Source: Exophiala sp. HKRS030
Taxonomy: Eukaryota > Ascomycota > Eurotiomycetes > Chaetothyriales > Herpotrichiellaceae
Direction of reading: 5' to 3'
DNA length: 64,000 nucleotides
Assembly: GCA_023897205.1 (NCBI GenBank)
Contig: JAHWDD010000004.1
Coordinates: 1,054,001 to 1,118,000, forward strand
The stretch's first letter is position 1. Each line of letters starts with the position of its first letter. Below the pieces are notes generated by a model. It was not told where the DNA came from. It saw nothing but the letters and a program-made list of their open reading frames with translations, and ran no database searches. The position numbers were made by a program, and so were the translations under genes. This document shows, piece by piece, positions 1-9,618 of this stretch.

Positions 1-961
1 CTTTGCATAGCATGTTAGATGGCGCAGAAGCTGCTTGAATGCTGTCAAAGCTCAGCTGCAGGACATGCGATGCAGCAGCATTCGGCTGCGCGAGCAGTGA
101 TGTTGCGCTGTGCTGCCCTTCATGCCTCGGATCAAAAGGGTATTGCTCGCAGCGAAGATCATAGCAGGTGTCCCGGGTGGCAACAATACGAGTAACATGG
201 GCCGTAGTCCTGGATTGAGGCACTCCACAAAGGATGATCGCAGGTCGAGGCTGATCTCTTGAAGTGAAATCGCCACCAAGCGTGGCACCATTGGTAGTTG
301 AAGACCTTGGGTAACCCGTTAGTCCACGTGTGCCGCAGCAAAAAGACCGAAGCTTTCCGCGTCCTGGGTCGCAAGGGGCCTCGGGGTAGTTTAGCGCAGC
401 GGAAGGGACATGCACCCAAGTGGACTTGGGCGAGGGAGAGCAAAGCAACAAGTGGGTGTCGGGTGTAAGATGAAGCTGGGATCTTTTCAAAGTGAGGCGG
501 ATGAGCAAATTCGCCTTGAGATCAGCTCGGCTTCTGATTGGCTCGTTGCCAGCCACATCCTGGCCTCGCGCTGCCCCCTTCGACTTGGTACCAGTCGAAA
601 CAAGGCAATGATTGGAGCACTGTGAGGTATGTTTTGCCAGAACGCCTGTATTGTGTGTTTTTGATGTTCCGGGACGGAGCCTCTCGTACAACCAGGGATG
701 CAGCTTCCTCAACACCATGTCATTGGTGTGCGCGAACCAGCCACCGACGACGACTCCTCTCCTGAGAGATTTATATGACCCCCTGCAACTCCCTCTCAAT
801 GACAAGAAAAGGTCTACCAGAGCAAGGAAAAGAACATAACTGAATCCCCAAAGCAACAGTAGTAGCAACAACATCGACGCCATCACCGGCTTCACCTTCA
901 AGTCTTCTTGATCCAATACGTTCAGGTGAACTGTCATACAGCAGTGACCTCCCCATTCACA
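1..961. other. intergenic region / left edge
   Basis: No gene was recognised here. Open frames on both strands are short, overlap each other and have no family motif. The right-hand 150 bases are probably the 5' leader of the small gene that starts at 962. A T/A-rich stretch near 770-776 could be a TATA-like element, but this is weak. Confidence 0.4.
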
Positions 962-1460
962 ATGCCTCAATCCAACGGCATAACTAATGGCATAACTAAC
1001 GGCATTAACGGCACAAACGGCACACACGGCACAATCAGCGATTACTGGTTACCTGGATATGGGCTTTCTCGACATATCGTCCTTCGACAGATGCAATACC
1101 ATCTTGGCCCTACTGCCACAGTACGGCCATACTCCTATCAGGTACAGAAGGCAACACTCATCCTCGAGAGGTGCAGACACTCACCAGTTCCAGGGGCGTG
1201 AAGGCTACCTCATCAACGGACGAGAACTGACGAAGGTGAGATGCCTCTACCTGCTCTGTCCATGTGGAATAGTGACTGACCACCTTCTCTAGGAACAAAT
1301 CGACGACCTCAAACGACAGTCTAGAGAGTATGAGAGGCAGCAGACCATCCGCATGTCCGGAAGGCCTATGACAACCACCGAGTCCCCAGAGCGTGATATC
1401 AACGAACCTATTGTGGTGACTATCGGGAGTCGACGGTCAGCCTACCACAGATATCGATGA
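962..1460 (+). CDS. small conserved fungal protein of unknown function (129 aa)
   Basis: Three exons are proposed: 962-1141, 1194-1235 and 1293-1460. The introns are 52 and 57 bp with GT-AG ends, both in phase 0, giving 129 residues. The N-terminus is a short tandem repeat of NGIT/NGT units (residues about 5-20). It is followed by a core with WLPGYGLSR, then GREGYLI across the first splice junction, and a basic region EQIDDLKRQSREYE. I recall similar short proteins with a WLPGYGLSR core in many filamentous ascomycetes, some near secondary-metabolism or stress genes, but no biochemical role is known to me. Splicing restores a core that the unspliced frame interrupts, which supports the model. 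The start is the first ATG in frame. Confidence 0.7.
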
Positions 1461-1995
1461 CACTGTGGGCCGGAGAACACATTTGTCGTTTAATCTCTTT
1501 CCATATTTCTATCAAAGGGTCTCACGTTGTTCAACTTCCATATCGGAGTTCACCAAGGAGTCGCACACTGGGGAGAGGGTAGCAAATGAAGTGCACAATT
1601 TCCAAGTCAAGATTCGATGTATCTTGATGTATCTCCAATGGAGCACCGTCTAGCGGCCATGACTATATCTCCATGCCACCGCCGTCACTGGTGATGATCT
1701 ATTTCGGAGGGAATTTCTCGGGGGAATGTCGTCGTCTTATAGCGGGTGATAGCACTTGTATCAATACTAGGAGCTTGACAATATGGGGAGGGCATATGTC
1801 AGCATCGACGCGTTTAGGCTCGAGAGTGAAGTGATATTTGAGGTGGATTGATCTGTCCGAGGTGATATTGACTAGGTGGAATTGTTCGGAGAAGATGGCC
1901 TTGTCGTATGTTTCGTCCATGATGACCACCCGTGAACTCTTTGATCTGGGATGGGATTGGTTGGTCGACTGCAATATCTTGTCTATCAGGTCGAA
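1461..1995. other. intergenic region
   Basis: Convergent spacer between the small plus-strand gene and the minus-strand hydrolase gene. Overlapping minus-strand frames at 1699-2371 have no recognisable domain and are shadows of, or extensions past, the hydrolase gene. Both 3' UTRs probably lie here. Confidence 0.4.
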
Positions 1996-2397
1996 TTATG
2001 ATCCTCGATAGGTCGTGTAGGTCCACGGTCCAACCAAGACGGGTACATGATAATGTCTCTCTCCTTTTTTGACGTAGAATTTGACCTCGACCTCGGGCCA
2101 GAAGCTTTCCACACCCTGGGCCTCGTACCACGGACCGACTTCGAACTTGATGCTCCAGGGTATTCTCTCCCCGGGGCCGAACCAGTCCATGACCTCCGTC
2201 AATGTCCGGCCCGTGGACGGCGAAGCTTCCCACTCTTTTACACGCCCATCGTCGTTGGTGACCGCGCTGAAACTTTCGGCCGATGTGTACAACGAATTCT
2301 TTTGGAGTAGTGTCAGTGTGGCTTTGAGACCGGCCGCAGGAGTGCCAGAGAGGGTATTTAGGACATGGCAAGTGATGGGGGGAGACGACGGCGACAT
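1996..2397 (-). CDS. 5-hydroxyisourate hydrolase (transthyretin-related protein)
   Basis: Single-exon gene, 133 residues from the ATG at 2397. The enzyme hydrolyses 5-hydroxyisourate, the product of urate oxidase, to OHCU in purine catabolism. Signature motifs of the transthyretin-like HIU hydrolase family are all visible: N-terminal CHVLNTLSGTPA with the catalytic His, a central GRVKEW with the catalytic Arg, HYHVP with the second His, and the C-terminal tetrapeptide YRGS, which separates hydrolases from true transthyretin. Length is normal for the family. An upstream in-frame extension (to 2472) exists, but its residues do not look like a family N-terminus. No peroxisomal PTS1 is present. 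No other urate-pathway gene is seen nearby. Confidence 0.93.
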   Translation of the reverse strand: MSPSSPPITCHVLNTLSGTPAAGLKATLTLLQKNSLYTSAESFSAVTNDDGRVKEWEASPSTGRTLTEVMDWFGPGERIPWSIKFEVGPWYEAQGVESFWPEVEVKFYVKKGERHYHVPVLVGPWTYTTYRGS

Positions 2398-2883
2398 GGT
2401 TTGTTTACGACTGGTGAGCCGACTGAGAGACGTGGATTTTGAAAAAGAAAGAAGGAAAATGCCTGCTGTCACTCTATGTGCGTGTACCCCTTAGCAAGGA
2501 CGGTATAGTAGAAACATGACAGGGGAAACACGAAGATAACATAAATACTCAAGAATTTTGCAGCAAAGGTGGGATGAGGATGTGGTCGCCGGCCGGTCGG
2601 AGGAGGCCGATGGTTGTACGTCACTCTCCGTATCAGTTCTCGTTTGATAAGATCTATTCTTGACCATGTCTGACAAAACTCTTGTGTTTAATTTTGTTAA
2701 GGAAGTCTTGTCAGACACAGGCGTCTGCACGAAGTAGAACATCTATTAATACCCGAGATATCCAGAGAAACTAATAAGATTGTTGTTTACTTCTACCTCG
2801 TACAACAAATGCTCGAGAGCTCTTCCTGCGCCGGCTTTGACCTGATGTCAGCCATTAAACGGTCTCAAGTCTCTGCGTAAACA
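2398..2883. other. intergenic region
   Basis: Promoter side of the hydrolase gene and 3' side of the transporter gene, both on the minus strand. The overlapping short frames are unconvincing. No regulatory element is claimed. Confidence 0.4.
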
Positions 2884-4997
2884 TCAACCAATGTCCCCAT
2901 CGCCTTGCTCAAGAGGTAAATATTCTTCAGCGTGCACAAGCGGTCTCAACTCTACTCCCTTTCGTCTGAGAACATAGTGCATGAAGAACCAGGGTAAGTA
3001 TTCAGTAGTTTGATATCTGATGAACTTTCGGGTGGGGATCGAGAAAACTTGGTCCAATTCTTCGAGCGTCATCATGCGAGTTTCTGGAAGTAGGAGGAAT
3101 ACTAGAACGAGGGCGAGAATATTGAGAAAAGCATACAAGGTGAATGCACCTTGCGATCCCAGTCCTGTTAGAATCCGGGGAAACGTGAGGGATAGAATAG
3201 CAGCCCAGAAATTTGCAGTGGCGACTGCGAAACCCATGCCGAGTTCGCGGTGAGAAAGTGGAAAGACCTCGGCTGAATAGGTGTTTGGAACAGGCCTGCT
3301 CCGGATTAACACAACACAAAATTGAAGGAAAGACCGCTTACCCCATCCCTGGAGAGTATAAAGCACAGAAGAGATAGATAAGCGTCGCAAGCAATGCGAA
3401 GTGTGCCGGATTCTCTGCTGGTATCTTGAAGCTTAAACCTGCCGCCAGCATTGTCGCAGCCATCACCGGCAGGGTCAACAGCAATAATGATCTGCGGCCA
3501 AGACTGTCCATTGTCCAGATGGCTGGAAATGCTCCTACGAAATTCACAAATCCGAAGACGCAGGACGCCAGCAGAGCGCCAAGAGGTGAAAAGCCAGCTT
3601 GGGAGAAAATCTGCAGGCGGGCGAAGTCAACGATACGCCCTCTCACAATGGTGTCAAATCATAGACATGGAAGCTTACTGTGGATGAGTAAAAAGCGATA
3701 ATGTTGACTGGGATATGCGATCAGCAGTGTTCTCAACGTAGGAATGGATAACTCACTGCCGCAAAGCTGCTGTGATAGCATGGCCACGTAGGAGCCTGTT
3801 GTAGCACGGCGTATTCGTGGAATGGTGAAGAGTTCAGATATTCTTGCAAAGAAAGACACAACCTCGGCATTGCCTACCTTGGCTTTTACATGATGCTGAA
3901 GGTACGTCGCATATATCTCCTTCGCGGCCTGTAGTTCACTATTACGAAATTTGCAGAGGTTTCCGAATGCCAGGCGGTAACGTTGACCATGCTTGATGCA
4001 CCACGCAGGAGACTCGGGACAAATGTACAACAAGATGACCAACGGAACTGTCGGTATGAAGGGCGCGGCCAGTTGTAGCCGCCAGGCATCCGCGCCGTAC
4101 TGTCCAGAAGTTGTGTCAGCTGTGGACAGACACAATATTCTCGCTCCAAAACTCACTTTGTACACCGCCGCGTTTGCAACGAATCCCAGGAAAATACCAA
4201 AAGCCGTCCACATCTGCCAGCTTACCGCTAGTCCCCCACGGATCGCTGCCGGGGCACATTCTGCTGTATAAACCGAGACTGTGCTCGTATTGATGCCTAG
4301 ACCAATGCCGAGGAGAAGTCGAAAGGCGAGAAGCTGGGGCCAAGTTCTGCTAATTGAGGACGCCAAATTGGCTATCATACAAAGGATACCTCCTGTGACA
4401 ACAGCCCCTCGTCGACCGAGTCGGTTATTGACAGGATCGGACAGCCATGCACCCCTTCTTTGGGTCAGCTTTTGGGGGTTAACAGCACAAAGATGCTGTT
4501 AGAACGACTTACAAAGCTCCTGTGCTCAGATATATACCGCTGTTGATAAGTCCAACGATGAAGTTATCGTGTTTGCTGTTCGACCCGACGCCCAGTGCCT
4601 TGGGGAAATACAGGTTTGCCCCGTTCATCCCTGTCTGAGCCCATCCCTGTTCGATTGCACCGATTGAGCAAACGAGGATGGTAAAGTAGAGCATCTTTGG
4701 TTGGCGCCATTTTCGATCCGTCTCCCATTGTAATGCGAGCTTCTCGGCTGCAGAGAGTCCGGGGATGTTCGTCAGCGGACAGTCGCCTGTTGCAAGATAA
4801 GCTGCCTTCTGGAATGTGTCGAGGTGGTCAGTCAGGCTGTACTGTTCGGCAAACTGCAGGATCTCGCTTGCAACTGGCAACTCCTCATTGGTGGCCTCTT
4901 CAGACACGCGAGGAGAAGGCACAAGCGAAGATGTGCCTAATTCTGCAGTGGCGGTTGTCTCCTGGTGCTGAGATAAGCCGCTGGCCTTGGACATCAT
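2884..4997 (-). CDS. MFS sugar-type transporter
   Basis: Six exons on the minus strand: 4513-4997, 4157-4454, 3757-4099, 3679-3707, 3343-3610 (approximate to one base) and 2884-3295. Introns are 46-68 bp and the lengths sum to 611 residues in frame. The protein starts with a hydrophilic tail of about 100 residues, followed by membrane segments. Sugar-porter signatures are seen: [12 protein letters not shown] in loop 2-3, [11 protein letters not shown] before the central loop (a variant of PESPR), DSLGRRSL in the second half, [17 protein letters not shown], and PETR after the last helix. The substrate is unknown; related fungal proteins carry hexoses, maltose or polyols. The 29-nt exon 3679-3707 encodes NIIAFYSST and is needed to keep the seventh helix. 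It lies tail to tail with nothing functional that I can link to it. Confidence 0.88.
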
Positions 4998-5686
4998 GAG
5001 AGTTGGATGGTCATTATGTCAAGTAGACAATCTTTCACGCATTCTCCTCACATCCATCACCTTATGATCAGAGGGCGGTGGTTGACGTCTGGGAAATTGG
5101 TCGAGTAACATGGGTAGTCATGTGACTTTGATGTTCAACTTGTGGTTCCTCAAACGGAAGGTCATGCGAGCGAGTCAGTGGCGCTTGGCCTTTAGACTAA
5201 TGAACGAGACGCGTACCAGTACGGCATAGTTCCTCACGTATATCTGAAGGTCATACGGAATCTCTACGTAAGACTATTGCTGTTTGTCTCTTGCTTTATG
5301 CATTCTCTTTTCCCGTCAGTTGGACGCCTCAAGGTTCTCGTGCCTGGGTATTCGCCCGAGGCCACTAGTCTGGGTGCTGTTTGCCATATCTGACATCGGC
5401 CCACGGAATCTTAAGATTGAATACGCTGGGGCTTCATGGAGTGAGATCTTATGTTACATCAGCGAGTCCACATCGCTCTTTACTGTCGTCGTGATGGATT
5501 AGCAAAGATTCGAAAACGTCGCGACTTGCGAACACGTTCGCGACTATGTAGTTCTGGCTATATCTCGAGCCACCGTCCTTTCGTTTCTACCTTCTCATTT
5601 CCCAGTCTGAAAAGCTCGAACGTAGTAGGGATTTCCTCAAGACACGTCTGACCTGCTCTCTCTCTGGTACTGCAACCAAACCCATC
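4998..5686. other. divergent intergenic region
   Basis: Shared upstream region of the minus-strand transporter (start 4997) and the plus-strand GNAT-like gene (start 5687). Frames at 5284-5651 are short, overlap each other and have no motif. The segment just before 5687 is pyrimidine-rich (CTCTCTCTCT near 5656), as is common in fungal promoters. Confidence 0.45.
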
Positions 5687-6538
5687 ATGACCAAAGAATC
5701 GGCGGCAACGCCATCAAACCCTACAAATCTTCCCGCGCGCTATGAGGTTCGAAGGCTGACAGAAAAGCACATCCCGTGGGCTTGTGCGATTGTCTTTCAC
5801 TCCATGCTGTACCACTCCCCTATATGGCCGAATGTCTACCCGGACGACATTTTCGGTCGACTGGGACGATGCTGGGAAACTGGTGACTACCTGATCCGCC
5901 ACCAGATTGAGTCGGGCCACAGCTTCGGCGTCTTTGATCTCGACTACGAGTTCAAGCGCAAGGATTCTGCACCGGAAGGCAAGCTTCATTGGGACTTTAC
6001 GGGACCTGCGCTCGCCGATGAGCAATTGATCGACGGGATGGACTTCCCCCTTGTCAGCGTCGCACTGGCATACGACCGCGTGAATGCCCTCGACGAGGCA
6101 CAGATGGGGCCCTTGATTGGCTGCCTTCCTCTCGTGGGCTTTATCTACCACGTTCTCGAAGAGAGGGATCCCCGCCATGGTAGCTGGATCCCGACACAAC
6201 CTAAACAGGTCCTGTCTCGCAATGCCACCGCAACTCGCCATGATGCATCGCGGAGAGGTCTTATGAGAAACCTCGCCGAGTTCCTCATGAGATATGCAGC
6301 CGAGGAAGGGTTCAAGGCTGTTCAGATCGAATGCTTTGCGGACTCGGTTCACAAGGTGTGGATGAACCCCCCGGCTCCCTTTCAAGCCAATCTGATCTCG
6401 GAACTGAACACCGGTGACCACTTCGAGTATAAAGAAATCGACGGCAAGGTCGTTTCTGTATGCATGTTCAAAGAAGTGAAGCAATATTGCTCCACGGTCG
6501 TCGTTGACCTAAAGCCAACCGAGACGGCTAGATCGTAG
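5687..6538 (+). CDS. GNAT-like conserved fungal protein (283 aa)
   Basis: Intronless frame of 283 residues from an ATG at 5687. The N-terminal part (YEVRRLTEKHIPWACAI) and the later RGLMRNLAEFLMRYAAEEGF followed by an aromatic-rich strand resemble fungal proteins of the acyl-CoA N-acyltransferase fold. The classical R/Q-x-x-G-x-G/A acetyl-CoA loop is not clear, so catalytic activity is uncertain. No signal peptide or membrane segment is seen. An ATAATAAAAG sequence near 6626 could serve as the polyadenylation signal. It converges with the monooxygenase gene that ends at 6703, and only 164 bases separate the two stop codons. Function and substrate are unknown. Confidence 0.7.
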   Translation: MTKESAATPSNPTNLPARYEVRRLTEKHIPWACAIVFHSMLYHSPIWPNVYPDDIFGRLGRCWETGDYLIRHQIESGHSFGVFDLDYEFKRKDSAPEGKLHWDFTGPALADEQLIDGMDFPLVSVALAYDRVNALDEAQMGPLIGCLPLVGFIYHVLEERDPRHGSWIPTQPKQVLSRNATATRHDASRRGLMRNLAEFLMRYAAEEGFKAVQIECFADSVHKVWMNPPAPFQANLISELNTGDHFEYKEIDGKVVSVCMFKEVKQYCSTVVVDLKPTETARS

Positions 6539-6702
6539 ACTGATGCGACTTCCGAAATCTGGGCTTTGCCGGGGACACGAATCTAACGATATTCTGGGGG
6601 TCACAATAAGGACATTCTTGGAGAATATAATAAAAGGAATTTTAACTATGACATACTACTTCTGCCGGTTTGTCTTTCTGCTACAATCATGCAACCGTCG
6701 AC

Positions 6703-8617
6703 TCATTTCTTGACTTTCTCGAAGCCAACAAAATCTGGAAGCGTAGCTCGGATTTCGGCGTGATATGCAGGGATGCCACCAGCCCAGTTGGTCTGTTCAA
6801 AAGCTTTGTCTGGCTTACTTCCACCCATGTAGGTCGACTTGGTAGTCGGGAACAGGCTGATGTCCGACAACGCGTTGATTTTCTTCTTGTACTCGGCCTG
6901 CGCGTCGGCTTTGGGATTGATGTACTTGAGACCCTGGCGTTCGACCTGCTTGATTGCATCTACAATCCACCGACCTTGGACCTCGACCGTGGTTGGGCCG
7001 TTACTCAAAAGAGTCGGACCTCTGTAGTCTGTTAGTAACCTTTTTGTCGGATCAAGCCAATGTGCCCGCTGAGTCAACAAGGCATCGTAGGGTATCTTAC
7101 TGAGGACCGTAAAGATGGAACATATTAGGATAACCGCTGATAGTTGTACCCAGATAGGTGTAAGCAGCTTTCTTCCACTCATCCTGGAGTAAGTCGCCGT
7201 TGATGTTGCGGAGACCCATGGCCGTCATTCCACCTAGTGAATGCAGTCAGCTAAAAACTGAACAACTCGTTGCGATGGTGTCCACTTACCAGTCACGATA
7301 TCAAATCCGGTGGCGATGCAGATGACGTCGAACTCATGCTCGGTACCGTCTTTGAGTTTGATACCTTTCTCGGTGAATTGAGAGATGGGGTTGTTCTTGA
7401 TGTCGACTAGTTCAACGTTTTCGCGATTGAACTGTTCATAATAATTGAGTTCGAGGCAAGGACGCTTGACACCAAAGGGGTGGGGTGGCTCCAACGGTGC
7501 GACGAGGTCTCGAATCCTAGGATCACCAACTCGATAGCGAACATTCTTGGCCCAGAAGTTGTACGCCTCACGATTGGCTTTTGGGTCGAACAGGTAGTCT
7601 TTGTAGTTTCCCAGCCAGAATCGGAAGCCACCATCGGTCCAGAGCTTGCGGTAGAAGGCCTCTCTCTCGGCTGGTGTATCTTCGAAAGTGCCTTTCTCCG
7701 AAAAAGTATACAAAAATCCGCCGAAACATTTCTCACGAAGGCTGAAAAGCTCCGGGTACATAGGCTTTTGTTCGTTTTGCTCCTGCGCAGTAAGGGCTCT
7801 CTTCCTCATCGGCACGGCTAGGTTGGGAGTTCGTTGGAAAACCTTCAGATGCCCGACGTTGGGACCCCATTTCTGAACGATCTGAACTCCCGATGCTCCA
7901 GTACCAATGACGCAGCATTTCTTGTTCGAGACGTCAATGTTAAGGTCAGGCCAGAACGAGGAATGATGGCAGATGCCTTGGAACTTGTCAATTCCAATGA
8001 ACTCATCGGGGATGTAGCGTTTTGCTGCGAAGCCAGCAGCAACGACCATGTACTTTGCCTTGGCAGTGCGTCCATCAGCAGTCTTGACGTGCCAACGGCC
8101 TTCGCCGGTCTGGAATTGTGCATCTACGACAACACTGTCAAAGGCAGTATGGCTTTTGATGTCCAAGACCTTGTCACAGTGGTCAAAGTATGCTCTAAGA
8201 TCTTCATAAGTTGGGTAGTTGGATGGCCAGGTCCAGTCTTTGTATGTCTCTGGGATTGACAATTGGTACTCAGGGATCTTGCCCCTTGACATCAGTCACC
8301 AGTACATGGGCATGCAGTGGGGTGGGACAAACCTCGGAATCCACCATTGCTCCAGGCTATATTGACGTTAGTCTTGATAGATCCAGATGCGATCAGTGGA
8401 GTCATACGTAGCAATTCCAGCGCCACGTCCCTCCTAGGTCGTTGCCGGCTTCGTAGATGACGGTATTGAAGCCAGCCTTCCTCAATTCGTAGAAGCAGAA
8501 TACTCCGCCAAAACCTCCACCCACAACAAGTGCGTCAACCTCCAAATTATCAGCATACGGGCCTGTCTTGGCCCTTCTGCGTCCATATTCTCGCAGTTCT
8601 GTCTTGATGGGAGGCAT
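6703..8617 (-). CDS. type I Baeyer-Villiger / flavin monooxygenase
   Basis: Five exons on the minus strand: 8408-8617, 8333-8356 (24 nt), 7290-8277, 7101-7233 and 6703-7021, giving 557 residues. The enzyme family uses FAD, NADPH and O2 to turn ketones into esters or lactones. Visible motifs are GGGFGG (about 33-38, FAD Rossmann), GGTWRWN followed by YPGAMVDSE across the first splice junctions, the type I BVMO fingerprint F-Q-G-x3-H-x3-W-P (about 177-188), a second nucleotide-binding motif GTGASG (about 203-208), ATGFD, and YGPQGPT near the C-terminus. The ATG at 8617 is the first true ATG; a TTG lies further upstream at 8659. The substrate is unknown. The upstream region is rich in WGCGG sites and lies directly downstream of the AlcR-like regulator on the same strand. 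Confidence 0.93.
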
Positions 8618-9618
8618 ATTGAAGGTCAACTTTTGCTCGTCAAAGGGAGGTGAAGTCAAACTCTGCAGAAATTGCCATCAACGGCGATGCAGAATTCCAG
8701 GTCATTTTGTACCATTCCCATTATCGCATCGACTTCTGAGCATGGAGTGCATTACCCCAGACTTTCTCCTCGGTATGCGGAACAGACCAGCTCTAGAACA
8801 CGGATCCGACGGGCGCTGGGATTTGCAGCGAGAGGTCTTCCGCACCTAGGCAGGCCATCAACAGAACTTCAGTATCGGCGGTACAGATGGAAGAAGAATA
8901 GCCCATCCCTAGCAGCCCGCAGCTGGATAGTCATGCAAAAAACAAGGTTGTCGTCTTCCCCCTCTCTCTCCTCTCATTTCTCCGCTTCAGTTGCGGAACC
9001 GCCAGATATACGGCGACGACATCATCCCTGCCCGCAGCACGCGATGCAAGTATTGGGGAAAAAGGCATCCTTACCTCTTGATTGCATTGGTGGACTTGCG
9101 AGCACGCACACAGGTTTGTTTCATGATGATAGCGAGCAGCAAAATGCGATTGAGGCGCACCACGTTACCAGTTTGCGGGTATAGATCATTCATCCTCATG
9201 AGGTCATACTTGTCCGCACTCACACTCACTTTACTTCTGCAACCATGCAGGTCAGATGTAGGTGGTATAGGGCAGGGTTGACATGTCTCATGGTTACACA
9301 GGGTTGGTCTCTATCGATAACCTGACAGACGCAGTACGGGGAAAGGTCAAAGATATGCCAAGATTGCTTCATGGATCTTTTGCACCACCGTACATATTAC
9401 TGCGGACCATAAATTCGCTAGACGTATATATCGAATGACATGCGGCATGCTTGACGTATGGAGCTTCATCGCGCTGGCTATTGATATGATTTTTTTGATC
9501 ATTACGCCATGTCCTGTTTTATTACCATTTTGTCCTAAGATTGTTTGTCGTGCTTGCTATATTCGCTCTAGCCGCCACCAATGTTTTGTAACACCCAGAT
9601 CGCGGCAAGGGCCAGTTC
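8618..9618 (-). promoter_or_regulatory. BVMO upstream region with ten WGCGG (AlcR-core) sites
   Basis: The 1-kb spacer between the monooxygenase start and the stop of the AlcR-like gene has ten copies of TGCGG/AGCGG counting both strands. They lie at 8776, 8992, 9174, 9401 and 9441 (plus orientation) and 8840, 8917, 8982, 9032 and 9214 (minus orientation). About four are expected by chance in 1 kb of even composition. CCGCT at 8982 and TGCGG at 8992 form a close inverted pair with a 5-base spacer. WGCGG is the core bound by AlcR in A. nidulans (established knowledge). That these sites are used here is inference. One CCCCAG (8755-8760) fits the CreA consensus. Short frames in this region carry no domain. 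Confidence 0.55.

Noticed and set aside
5714..6484. 256-codon minus-strand frame
   Set aside because: Antisense shadow of the GNAT-like gene, without a domain of its own.
8672..9281. Overlapping plus-strand frames of 93-170 codons upstream of the BVMO
   Set aside because: They overlap each other in different frames without any family signature; the stretch is better read as promoter DNA.
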